From the NCBI GenBank assembly GCA_937877565.1, contig CALFJB010000017.1, positions 50,564-114,563 of the forward strand: a stretch of DNA of 64,000 nucleotides, read 5' to 3'. Source of the stretch: an uncultured Selenomonadales bacterium. Lineage in GTDB: Bacteria; Bacillota; Negativicutes; Selenomonadales; Selenomonadaceae. The notes beneath the pieces are model-generated. The model was not told the DNA's origin and did not search any database. It saw only the letters and a program-made list of their open reading frames with translations. Positions 41,614-50,313 of this stretch are shown piece by piece (within the stretch, counting starts at the first letter, position 1; every line of letters starts with the position of its first letter). A program made the position numbers and the translations under genes.

Positions 41614-41712
41614 TTTCAAAAACGAAAAGAAATGCCGTATTAGATAAATTAAATTTATAAAAATATAATTGACCTTCATAAGGAGTTATTTTAATAGTAA
41701 GGTGGGTACTTT

Positions 41713-44700
41713 ATGCAATATTTAAAAATGCTACGAATGGGGAAAACTACAGATTTTATAATACTCATTGTAATTACACTGCTTTTTCTGATTGTTATAG
41801 GAATGAACGTCAGATTAATTTTTAAAATGACTTCAAATCAGACAGAAGAAATTGGAAGGATGCAACTTGAAAATATTCGTAACGAAATTGAAAGTAAAAT
41901 TTCAAATTCCGAAAACGCCACAATCCAAGTTGCCAATGAATCAGAAAAATTAATTGCGTCCGGCGCAACTCAAGAAGAAATTACAAAATTTTTCTACCAA
42001 AAGAAACACGAACAAAATAAAATTTTTAACGGCGTCTGCTTTAACACCTACATTGCAAGTAAAAGTTTTACGATTATTCCGGACTTCGATTATCCCGAAA
42101 GTTACCACGCGCCGGAAAGACTTTGGTATATTGGCGCAGTTGAAAATCCCGACAAAGTTTATATAACTGAACCTTACACGGACGCGGCGGGAAATGGTAT
42201 TTGCTTTACAATGTCAAAAACTCTTTCTGATAATGAAACTGTTGTTGGAATGGATTTTTATCTTGAAGATTTACAAGAATCAATTAATCAAATGACTGAA
42301 GACAGTACGCGCACTGCTTTTATTGTCAGCAAAAACGGTATGATTATCGGCAATACCGGAATGAATTTGGTTGGCAAAAAAATTTCTCAAAAGTTGCCGC
42401 AATATCAAGATATTTTTGAACGTGTCGTAAACAATAAAACGCACGAAAGTTTTTTGGTTGAAATTGACGGCGACGAATATACAATTTTCAGCAGTGAAAC
42501 AAAAAATGGCTGGTATATGATTGTAAGCGTTGATAATTTTACGCTTTACAAAAACAGTTACCGCCAAACTATTTTGACGGTTGTTATCAGTTTGATAATG
42601 TTGGCTGTGATTGTAATTTTTTATTTGCGCAGTATGAAACACCGTTTGGAAGCTGAAAAGGCTTTGCGTGCCAAAGAAGAATTTTTGGAAAATCTCTCAA
42701 AAGATTTAAAGACGCCGCTTAAAAAAATTTTGGAACTGTCGAAAGTTAAAAAAACTGATGCATCTGCAAAAATGGCGGCTCAAGTTCAAGAATCTGCTTT
42801 GCAACTTTCAGATATGTTGGACAATCTTTTTTCATTTTCAAATATTGTTTCTGATACTGCAAAAATTGTTGACAACTCAAAAAATTCCAATGTCAATGAA
42901 ATTTCAAACGTCAGTAAATCTGCGCGAGTCAAAATTATCAGCGTTTTAATTTTCGCAATCGTCATCAGTATGATTTTTTGCGTAAACACAACCATAAATT
43001 GGGGCGATACAAAAATGAATCGTGAAGTTGACGATTATAACTATCAGCTTTCAAATTGGGTTGAACGCCAAAAAAGTATTTTGAGTATGTTTGTAAATAT
43101 CATTTCAAAACATCCCGAACTTATGCAAGATTATCCTACAGCGGTTCAATATTTAAATGACGTGGCGAAAAAATATCCTGAAATTTCAGTTTGCTACTTG
43201 GCAAATCCGTACAAAGAACATCAGGTAATAATGAATAATGGCTGGGAATCGCCCGATCCAAATTGGAGAGTGGACAAGCGGCAATGGTACATTGACACTG
43301 AAAAAACTGAAGACGGTTTCAGCGTTTCAGCTCCATATTACGACGACCAAACAGGCTTGTATTGCGTGACACTTTCGCAAATTGTTTACAGTGCAAACGG
43401 CGAATTTTTGGGGATTTTCGCCATAGATTTTTTCTTGGATAAATTGATACACATTTTGGATTCAAGCTACAGCCGAAATAATTACGCCTTCCTTGTCGAT
43501 AAAAACGGGATTATCGTAAGTCATCCAAATCATCTGTATCAAATGACAACCGAAAGAGTTACTCCAATTACCGCAACCGAATACAAGGACGCCTATTTTT
43601 TGGACGGCAAAATTTCACTTTTGAAAGATTTTAACGGTATACATATGGCGTGCATTTCCAAAAAAAATACCGATTCAGACTTCACAATAATTGTTGCAAA
43701 CAACGGCTGGGATATTTACGGCGATATTTTCACGCTGGGAATTTTATTTGTAGTATTGCTGATAATTTGTATTGCGGCGGTTATCATTTTTATTGAACGC
43801 CTTTTGAATTGGCAAAAAGAAATTAATCAAAAATTAGAAGTGTCAGTTAAAGAGGCACGTTTGGCAGAAAAAGCACGCAGTCAATTTTTGGCGCAAATGT
43901 CGCACGAAATTAGAACGCCGATGAATGCAGTTTTGGGAATGAATGAATTAATTCTGCGCGAAAGTGTCAATCCCGCAATTTTGGAATACGCCGAAAATAT
44001 CAACAGTGCCGGAAAAACTTTGCTCGGCTTGATAAATTCAATTTTGGATTTTTCAAAAATCGAAAACGGGCAGATGAAAATTGTACCAGTGCGCTATGAA
44101 ACTGCAATTTTAATCAACGATCTTGTAACAATGGCGTCTGAACGTGCAAGCAAAAAAGGATTAGATTTAATGGTTGAAGTTGATAAAAATTTGCCGCGAC
44201 TACTTTTTGGCGACGATTTGAGAATTAAACAGATTGTCACAAATATTTTAACCAACGCAATAAAATATACGCCCAAAGGTTCAGTAAATTTTTATGTAAA
44301 AATAATTTCAATGGACGCGGAAAATTTAGAAATGCTCTTTGGCGTCAAAGATACGGGAATTGGAATTAAAGAAACAGATATTGGCAAGCTGTCAGTTTCT
44401 TTCACGCGCCTTGATGAGGAAAAAAATCGTAACATTGAAGGTACAGGCTTGGGTATTGCGATTGTTCAAAAACTTTTGGAAATGATGGGCAGTAAATTGG
44501 AAGTTGAAAGCGTTTACGGCGAAGGCTCAAACTTTTATTTCCATCTGAATCAAAAAATTGTTGATAAAACTCCTATTGGCAATTACCGCGAACAAAATTT
44601 GGGACAGCTAATTTCAGACAAGAAAAATAAAATTTACTTCAACGCGGCGGGCGCAAAAATTTTAGTTGTCGATGATAATTCAATGAATCTGAAAGTTATT

Positions 44701-45477
44701 CGCGGGATTTTGAAATTTAATGAAATTGTACCGGATTTGGCAGACAGCGGCGAAAAATGTTTGGAGCTCGTCGCCAAAAATCGCTACGATTTAATTTTCT
44801 TAGATCATATGATGCCGGAAATGGACGGTATCGAAACTTTGAAAAAAATTAAGGCTGAACATTTGGCGGACAATACAATTATTATTGCGCTGACGGCAAA
44901 CGCAATTAGCGGCGCACGTGAATTTTATTTAGAATCCGGCTTCAATGATTATCTTTCAAAGCCGGTTAATCCAAACGATTTGGATTTAATTTTACAAAAA
45001 TACCTGTCAAAAATTTTGGAGAATCGAAAAATTCAGCCCGTCAAAAAAGTTGAGGAAATTAAAACCGCTGAAACAATTCCCGAAGTTGAAGAAACTGCAG
45101 ATACTCTAAAACATTTTGAGAAAAAACTTTTGGCTGAAATTTGCCCTGAAATAAATTTGGATGCTGCAATGGCTTGTTGTATGGACAGCCGCGAATTTTT
45201 CATTGAAATGGTACAAGAATTTTTTAACGGCAATAAAATCGCCGAAATAAATAAAACTTACGCCGCCGAAGATTGGAAAAATTATAGAATTTTGGTACAC
45301 GCGCTGAAAAGTACTTCGCTTGTTATTGGTGCGGAAATTTTCAGCGAAAAAGCAAAGGCTCAAGAATTCGCCGCAAAAGATAACCGCCTTGAAGATTTGA
45401 AAAAAAATCACAGTGAATTTATAATCAGTTACGAGAAACTTTTGAATCAGATTGGTAATTGGCTGAAGGAGATCTGA
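41713..45477 (+). CDS. Dual-sensor hybrid histidine kinase (dCache-pseudoDHp-dCache-HisKA-HATPase-REC-HPt)
   Basis: 1,254 residues. Half one: TM about 14-33, dCache 34-283, TM about 285-305, then a HisKA-like helix (316-376) whose phosphoacceptor position is Lys330 (SKDLKTP instead of SHEIRTP). No ATPase domain follows it. Half two: TM about 406-424, second dCache 430-668, TM about 672-694, HisKA with His731 (SHEIRTP), and a HATPase with N-box Asn844/Asn848, G1 DTGIGI (880-885) and G2 GTGLGIAI (910-917). A receiver follows, with Asp987/988, phospho-Asp1031 and Lys1083, and an HPt with His1196. It is a multistep phosphorelay kinase of the inner membrane with two outside sensor domains. The following REC-GGDEF gene starts 1 base after its stop codon and is its likely output. 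Confidence 0.92.
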   Translation: MQYLKMLRMGKTTDFIILIVITLLFLIVIGMNVRLIFKMTSNQTEEIGRMQLENIRNEIESKISNSENATIQVANESEKLIASGATQEEITKFFYQKKHEQNKIFNGVCFNTYIASKSFTIIPDFDYPESYHAPERLWYIGAVENPDKVYITEPYTDAAGNGICFTMSKTLSDNETVVGMDFYLEDLQESINQMTEDSTRTAFIVSKNGMIIGNTGMNLVGKKISQKLPQYQDIFERVVNNKTHESFLVEIDGDEYTIFSSETKNGWYMIVSVDNFTLYKNSYRQTILTVVISLIMLAVIVIFYLRSMKHRLEAEKALRAKEEFLENLSKDLKTPLKKILELSKVKKTDASAKMAAQVQESALQLSDMLDNLFSFSNIVSDTAKIVDNSKNSNVNEISNVSKSARVKIISVLIFAIVISMIFCVNTTINWGDTKMNREVDDYNYQLSNWVERQKSILSMFVNIISKHPELMQDYPTAVQYLNDVAKKYPEISVCYLANPYKEHQVIMNNGWESPDPNWRVDKRQWYIDTEKTEDGFSVSAPYYDDQTGLYCVTLSQIVYSANGEFLGIFAIDFFLDKLIHILDSSYSRNNYAFLVDKNGIIVSHPNHLYQMTTERVTPITATEYKDAYFLDGKISLLKDFNGIHMACISKKNTDSDFTIIVANNGWDIYGDIFTLGILFVVLLIICIAAVIIFIERLLNWQKEINQKLEVSVKEARLAEKARSQFLAQMSHEIRTPMNAVLGMNELILRESVNPAILEYAENINSAGKTLLGLINSILDFSKIENGQMKIVPVRYETAILINDLVTMASERASKKGLDLMVEVDKNLPRLLFGDDLRIKQIVTNILTNAIKYTPKGSVNFYVKIISMDAENLEMLFGVKDTGIGIKETDIGKLSVSFTRLDEEKNRNIEGTGLGIAIVQKLLEMMGSKLEVESVYGEGSNFYFHLNQKIVDKTPIGNYREQNLGQLISDKKNKIYFNAAGAKILVVDDNSMNLKVIRGILKFNEIVPDLADSGEKCLELVAKNRYDLIFLDHMMPEMDGIETLKKIKAEHLADNTIIIALTANAISGAREFYLESGFNDYLSKPVNPNDLDLILQKYLSKILENRKIQPVKKVEEIKTAETIPEVEETADTLKHFEKKLLAEICPEINLDAAMACCMDSREFFIEMVQEFFNGNKIAEINKTYAAEDWKNYRILVHALKSTSLVIGAEIFSEKAKAQEFAAKDNRLEDLKKNHSEFIISYEKLLNQIGNWLKEI

Positions 45478-45478
45478 A

Positions 45479-46747
45479 ATGAAAAAAATTTTGATAGTTG
45501 ATGATGAAATTATGATGCAAAAAATCGCGTCAAAAATTCTCTCAACCAAATATGAAGTCGTCTGTACGTCAAGCGGCGAAGAGGCGATTGAACTTTTTGA
45601 AACTGAAAAGCCGGATATGGTTTTGTCAGATTTACAAATGCCGGGAATGGACGGCTACGAATTGCACAGAATTTTACAGGAAAAAACTTCCGGCGCAGTT
45701 CCAATAATGTTTATGACGGCTGATGAATCAGATGAAAGTGAAAGTCACGGCTTTGAAATTGGCGCGGCTGATTATATTCGTAAACCGTTAAAAGCTGATA
45801 TTTTGATGCGCCGCGTTGAAAATATTTTGGATAACCTTGACAAAATGCAGGACTTAAAACAAGCGGCAGATATTGATCCAATGACGGGGCTTTTAAATAA
45901 GGCGGCGGCAACTCGTGAACTGGAAGAAATTTGTAAAACGGCGGGCGGCGTCCTTTTGATGGTTGACTTGGACAGCTTTAAACTTGTCAACGATATTCAC
46001 GGGCACGCAATGGGCGATAAAATTTTAATTGCACTTTCAAAGTTGCTGAAAAAAATTACGATTGACGGAGATTTAATTGGCAGAATTGGCGGCGATGAAT
46101 TTATTGCATTTTGCCACAATGTAAAATCTGAACACGCCATAGCCAATAAAACTAAATTTCTAAATGAAAATATTCTTTCCGTCGCCAAAAAACTTATGGG
46201 CGAAAATTTTAATATTCCGCTCGGCGTTTCTATTGGCGCGGTTTTCGTTCCAATCGAAGGCACAGATTTTAACGAACTTTTTAAAAAAGCTGATAAAGCA
46301 CTTTACAAAGTCAAACAGAATGGCAAGCACGGCTACAATATTTACAGCGAAGAAAAAGCTCCCGCGCCGGAAAATTTTTCTGATATAACTCAAATTCTCG
46401 GCGAAAGAAATATTAACGGCGCGTATTTTTTGGACTTTGAAATTTTTAAATTTATTTACCGTTTTGAAATTAGAATGGCTACCGCGTACAAAAAAGAATT
46501 TCAACTGCTGACGCTAAATGTTGACACTGATAAAGAATCTGTAATTGAAGAAATTGTCGAACTGTTGAAATATAATTTGCGAATTACTGATTGTTTTACA
46601 TTAAAAGGCAAAAATCAATTTCTGATACTTTTGCCGGAGACAAAATTAACCGAAGCAAATTTTATGAAAATAAAACTTTCGGCAAAAATTGCAACTTCAA
46701 AAAATCTTTCGCAGTACAAAATTACTTTAGACTTAAAAAGCCTGTAA
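45479..46747 (+). CDS. REC-GGDEF response regulator, diguanylate cyclase with a second degenerate GGDEF-like domain
   Basis: 422 residues. The receiver (1-120) has Asp8/Asp9, phospho-Asp51 and Lys102. The GGDEF domain (about 130-295) has DxLTG-like DPMTGLLNK (133-141), metal site DLDSFK and an intact RIGGDEF (202-208), so it should make c-di-GMP. The inhibitory I-site RxxD is absent (IDGD at 195-198). Residues about 310-422 resemble another GGDEF fold in which the signature is replaced by KGKNQF followed by LILLP, probably inactive. It is read with the upstream hybrid kinase, whose HPt domain can phosphorylate this receiver (inference). It ends at a terminator. Confidence 0.92.
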   Translation: MKKILIVDDEIMMQKIASKILSTKYEVVCTSSGEEAIELFETEKPDMVLSDLQMPGMDGYELHRILQEKTSGAVPIMFMTADESDESESHGFEIGAADYIRKPLKADILMRRVENILDNLDKMQDLKQAADIDPMTGLLNKAAATRELEEICKTAGGVLLMVDLDSFKLVNDIHGHAMGDKILIALSKLLKKITIDGDLIGRIGGDEFIAFCHNVKSEHAIANKTKFLNENILSVAKKLMGENFNIPLGVSIGAVFVPIEGTDFNELFKKADKALYKVKQNGKHGYNIYSEEKAPAPENFSDITQILGERNINGAYFLDFEIFKFIYRFEIRMATAYKKEFQLLTLNVDTDKESVIEEIVELLKYNLRITDCFTLKGKNQFLILLPETKLTEANFMKIKLSAKIATSKNLSQYKITLDLKSL

Positions 46748-46766
46748 TAATTCAAATAAAAAATAA

Positions 46767-46795
46767 CCGCCCAAATTTTCAGGGCGGATTTTTTT
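46767..46795. terminator. Bidirectional terminator
   Basis: CCGCCC/GGGCGG stem, 9-base loop, T-run on plus and T-rich tract on minus. It lies between the convergent GGDEF gene and the SGNH-like gene and overlaps the last codon region of the latter. Confidence 0.85.
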
Positions 46796-47879
46796 ATAAA
46801 TTATTTTTTCTCCAAATGTTTCTTTGCTGTAAAATTTCTTCATTGTGACGGCGCACATTTTCCGGCGTCAAAATTTCGCCAAATTCCAAGTTGCCGCTGT
46901 AAATTGAATTTAAAATTTTATCGCCGATAATTAATTTGGCGTGCGAAGTGTCCCAAAAATTTTCTTGCCGAATTAAATTTTCATCAAAGCAAGTAAAATC
47001 GAAAATTGGAACTATCGACGCAAGCCGAATTTTCCAATTTTCGTAAACGTTCCAGCATTCGTTAAAGCATTCGTAATGCAGCGGGTAAAGCGGCAAAATA
47101 CAAACGTGCAATTTTATATTTTTTTCGGCGCAAAAGTCGATAATTTTTTGAAAATCTTGAAAAGCCGAATCTTTAAGCGCACGTTCAGAAAATGTAAATT
47201 GATTTTTCCAAAAATCAAAAATTCCAAGAAAAGTTTGTCCGCCTTCGCTGTAGTGGTGAGCAATATAACTTTCAGAAAATTTCCCGTTCAAGTCGTGGCA
47301 GAGGAAATTATATTTTTTTTCGTGATTCTTCTTGCAGTTGTCGAAACTGTCTTTGAGGGCGTTCCACGAAAATATAACTTTTTGCAAATTGGCGGGAGAA
47401 GGCAAAGACTCTTCAAACTGTTTTTCGTCCTTGAACGGCATAATATTTACAACGTCCTGATCCGGAATATCCAAAAAAACAAAAAAGTCCAGACACAAAA
47501 TTATTTCTTCCAAATTTTTATCGTTGGCGGCGGCGTATTCGATATACCGGCGCATTTCATAAACAACCGCGCTTGTTACGGCAAAGTTGTAGGTTTTGCG
47601 CCCTGTCAAATTTTCCCAATGTTTTGGACTAAGTGCATAATCCACGCGGGAACTTCCTATAAATAAAGCTTGTGCGTCGCGCTGATGAAATATAAAATTC
47701 AGCGGCTTAGTTAATCGCTCAATATTTTCGCCTTTAATCGAATACAAATTAAATCCTTGCCGATTATAAAAGTGCCAAATTTCGTAAGGGTCGGCAATAC
47801 AGCACAAAGTTACAACCAAAAACGAAATTGCAAGCGTCATAAAAATGAAATTGCGGAGAAATTTTTTATAAAGATTCAA
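46794..47879 (-). CDS. SGNH/GDSL-like membrane-anchored protein, partner of MBOAT acyltransferase
   Basis: 361 residues with a single N-terminal membrane anchor (about 9-29) and an extracytoplasmic domain. The catalytic elements resemble the AlgJ/AlgX/DltD SGNH group: nucleophile Ser in FIGSSRVD (73-80) and the Asp-x-x-His pair in WDTSHAKL (about 310-315). In such pairs the MBOAT protein passes an acetyl or other acyl group across the membrane and the SGNH protein places it on a cell-surface polymer. The start lies 12 bases after the MBOAT stop, so the two are co-transcribed. The acceptor polymer is unknown. The nearby glycan gene cluster and the LTA-like enzyme are candidates. Confidence 0.78.
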   Translation of the reverse strand: MNLYKKFLRNFIFMTLAISFLVVTLCCIADPYEIWHFYNRQGFNLYSIKGENIERLTKPLNFIFHQRDAQALFIGSSRVDYALSPKHWENLTGRKTYNFAVTSAVVYEMRRYIEYAAANDKNLEEIILCLDFFVFLDIPDQDVVNIMPFKDEKQFEESLPSPANLQKVIFSWNALKDSFDNCKKNHEKKYNFLCHDLNGKFSESYIAHHYSEGGQTFLGIFDFWKNQFTFSERALKDSAFQDFQKIIDFCAEKNIKLHVCILPLYPLHYECFNECWNVYENWKIRLASIVPIFDFTCFDENLIRQENFWDTSHAKLIIGDKILNSIYSGNLEFGEILTPENVRRHNEEILQQRNIWRKNNL

Positions 47880-47891
47880 GATTCATCTTCC

Positions 47892-49271
47892 TTAAAATTG
47901 AAAATACAGAAATTCTGAAATTTGACTTACCATGAGCAATAAAGCCAAAACGAACGCCGCCGAAAGTGCAAACGTCCATTTTAAATTTGGCTGAAAGTTT
48001 TCAATCAGCGTTGGAACATTTTTTGACAAAAAGGCAAGTCCGCACGCAAAAATTAACATTCCAAACATTTCTAAGCCGCCGTCCTTTAAAATTTTCAACT
48101 CAAACGATTGGAATTTGTACATAATCGACAGAAAATTTTTTGCCAGCGAAATGTTGTCCGCTCTAAAAATTACCAACGTGGTTAAAAATGAAACGAACGT
48201 CATAAACCAACATAAAATTTTTGGCAGGTTGATTTTTAATTCTCGCCATGCGTGATTGATAAAAATCAGCACACTTTGAGAGACGCCCCAAAATATGAAT
48301 GTCCAATTTGCGCCGTGCCACAATCCCATTAAAAACATTGAGATAAATAAATTTCTCATTTTGGCAAATTGCCCGTTTCTATTGCCGCCAAGCGGAATGT
48401 AAATATATTTTGAGACAAATTGAGCAAGCGTCATATGCCAACGCCGCCAAAAATCTATGATTGAAGTTGATTGATACGGCGAATTAAAATTTTGTGGCAG
48501 TTTTAAATTTAACATTCTGCCCAGTCCAATCGCCATTTCTGAATAGCCGGAAAAATCAAAGTACAACTGCATTGAATAAATCAGAACGCCCAACCACGCG
48601 TCCGCGCAAGTTAATTCCGGCGTTTGTGAAAATGCCAAATTCGCAAATGGCGAAAGTGTATCTGCAACGACAACTTTTTTGAAAAGTCCCGCTATAAAAA
48701 ATGCAAGCCCTTCTGAAAAATTTTTGGCGTCGAAAGTCGAAGTTTCAAATTTTTTAAACTGCGGAATTATATCTTTGTGATAGAGAATTGGACCTGCCAA
48801 CAGGTGCGGAAAAATTGTAACGAACAGGCAATAATTTACAAAGGAATATTCTTCAACTTCGCCGCGATAAGTATCAACCAAAAAAGCCGTCTGCGTAAAA
48901 GTGAAAAATGAAATTCCCAGCGGCAAAATTATTTCAGGTACAAAAAAATTTTGATGGAAAAAGGCGTTCACGTTGTTTAAAAAAAATCCCGTGTATTTGA
49001 AGTAAAAAAGCAAACTCAAATTGAAAACAATTCCGGCAATAAGCCACGATTTTTTTTGCGTGGAAGAATGAAAAATTTTTCTGCCGACAAAAAAATTAGT
49101 CAATATCGAAAAAATTAAAAGTGCGACGTAGCGAAAATCCCAGTAGCCGTAAAAAAATATTGACGCCACTACCAACCACGCCGCCCGCAATTTTTGCCCT
49201 GACAGTGCGAAAAAAATTATTATCGTAACCGGCAGGAACAAAAAAATAAATTCGTAAGAGTTGAAAAGCAA
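47892..49271 (-). CDS. MBOAT-family O-acyltransferase (AlgI-like)
   Basis: 459 residues from a TTG at 49271. This start gives the family-typical MLFNSYEFIFLFLP and has GGGAG 8 bases upstream; longer in-frame starts do not fit homologs. About ten to twelve membrane spans are expected. The MBOAT signature is clear: DFWRRWHMTL (His near 279) and the catalytic His319 in MGLWHGANW, plus FDFSGYSEMAIG. It moves acyl groups across the inner membrane for polysaccharide O-acylation (as alginate AlgI) or teichoic acid D-alanylation (DltB); the absence of dltA/dltC favours the AlgI-like role. It forms a pair with the SGNH gene downstream. Confidence 0.92.
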   Translation of the reverse strand: MLFNSYEFIFLFLPVTIIIFFALSGQKLRAAWLVVASIFFYGYWDFRYVALLIFSILTNFFVGRKIFHSSTQKKSWLIAGIVFNLSLLFYFKYTGFFLNNVNAFFHQNFFVPEIILPLGISFFTFTQTAFLVDTYRGEVEEYSFVNYCLFVTIFPHLLAGPILYHKDIIPQFKKFETSTFDAKNFSEGLAFFIAGLFKKVVVADTLSPFANLAFSQTPELTCADAWLGVLIYSMQLYFDFSGYSEMAIGLGRMLNLKLPQNFNSPYQSTSIIDFWRRWHMTLAQFVSKYIYIPLGGNRNGQFAKMRNLFISMFLMGLWHGANWTFIFWGVSQSVLIFINHAWRELKINLPKILCWFMTFVSFLTTLVIFRADNISLAKNFLSIMYKFQSFELKILKDGGLEMFGMLIFACGLAFLSKNVPTLIENFQPNLKWTFALSAAFVLALLLMVSQISEFLYFQF

Positions 49272-49302
49272 ACGCAACACTCCCAATAAAAAAATCTTTG
49301 CA

Positions 49303-49311
49303 ATTATATCA
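49303..49311 (-). promoter_or_regulatory. Extended -10 promoter for the MBOAT-SGNH pair
   Basis: On minus: TGA-TATAAT. The -35 is poor. It lies about 32 bases before the TTG start. Confidence 0.5.
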
Positions 49312-49357
49312 CACGAAGTTAAAAAAGCCACATAAAGTTTGAAAACTCAATCGCCGT

Positions 49358-49386
49358 TTGACAAGGCGGCGGCTATTTTCTATAAT
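49358..49386 (+). promoter_or_regulatory. Consensus promoter for glyQS
   Basis: TTGACA, 17-base spacer, TATAAT: a perfect sigma-70/sigma-A consensus, about 43 bases before the glyQ ATG. No T-box leader fits in the short 5' region. Confidence 0.85.
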
Positions 49387-49428
49387 TTGAATGTTTTTAC
49401 TATAGCCAAAGGAGGCTGATTTATTTAA

Positions 49429-50313
49429 ATGAACTATCAAGATTTGATATTCAAGTTGCAGAAATTTTGGGCAGATAAAGGCTGCATAATCGCCGAACCT
49501 TACGACGTAGAAAAAGGCGCGGGTACAATGAATCCATTTACATTTTTGCGCGTTTTGGGTCCCGAGCCTTGGAACGTGGTTTATATTGAACCTTCTCGCC
49601 GTCCTGCAGATGGACGCTATGGCGATAATCCCAACCGCCTGTATCAGCATCATCAAATTCAGCTGATTATGAAACCTTCGCCGGATAATATTCAAGAATT
49701 GTACCTTGAAAGTTTGGCGGCGATTGGTCTTGAAAAAGAAAAGCACGATATTAGATTTGTTGAGGATAACTGGGAGTCGCCAACTTTAGGCGCGTGGGGC
49801 TTAGGCTGGGAAGTTTGGCTTGACGGTATGGAAATTACGCAGTTTACATATTTTCAGCAAGTCGGCAGTCAAGATATTAAACCTACCGCCGTTGAAATAA
49901 CTTACGGCTTGGAACGTTTGGCAATGTATCTTCAAGGCGTCGAAAATGTTTTTGACGTGGAATGGGGCAACGGTATAACTTACGGCGACGTTTTCCACAA
50001 AAACGAGTTTGAGCAGTCTACTTACGCCTTTGATATTTCTGACGAAAAACTTTTATTTGATTTATTTGAAAAGTACGAGGCGGAGGCGGTGCGCGTTATA
50101 AAATTGGGCTATGTTCATCCCGCCTACGATTATGTTTTGAAATGTTCGCACACGTTTAATTTGTTGGACGCACGCGGCGCAATTTCAGTCAGTGAGCGCA
50201 CGGCTTTTATTGGGCGCGTTCGCAAATTGGCTAGAATGTGCGCTGAAGAATATTTAAAGCAACGTGAAAAAATGGGTTACCCGTTACTGAAAAAATTGGA
50301 GGCGAGCGCGTAA
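49429..50313 (+). CDS. glyQ: Glycyl-tRNA synthetase alpha subunit
   Basis: 294 residues, full length. It is the catalytic class II subunit of the bacterial alpha2beta2 enzyme that charges tRNA-Gly. It begins MNYQDLIFKLQKFW and contains GTMNPFTFLR, EPSRRPADGRYGDNPNR and YFQQVGS, all hallmark segments of GlyQ. GGAGG lies 13 bases before the ATG, a longer gap than usual. The stop and the glyS ATG overlap by one base (TAATG). Confidence 0.97.
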   Translation: MNYQDLIFKLQKFWADKGCIIAEPYDVEKGAGTMNPFTFLRVLGPEPWNVVYIEPSRRPADGRYGDNPNRLYQHHQIQLIMKPSPDNIQELYLESLAAIGLEKEKHDIRFVEDNWESPTLGAWGLGWEVWLDGMEITQFTYFQQVGSQDIKPTAVEITYGLERLAMYLQGVENVFDVEWGNGITYGDVFHKNEFEQSTYAFDISDEKLLFDLFEKYEAEAVRVIKLGYVHPAYDYVLKCSHTFNLLDARGAISVSERTAFIGRVRKLARMCAEEYLKQREKMGYPLLKKLEASA

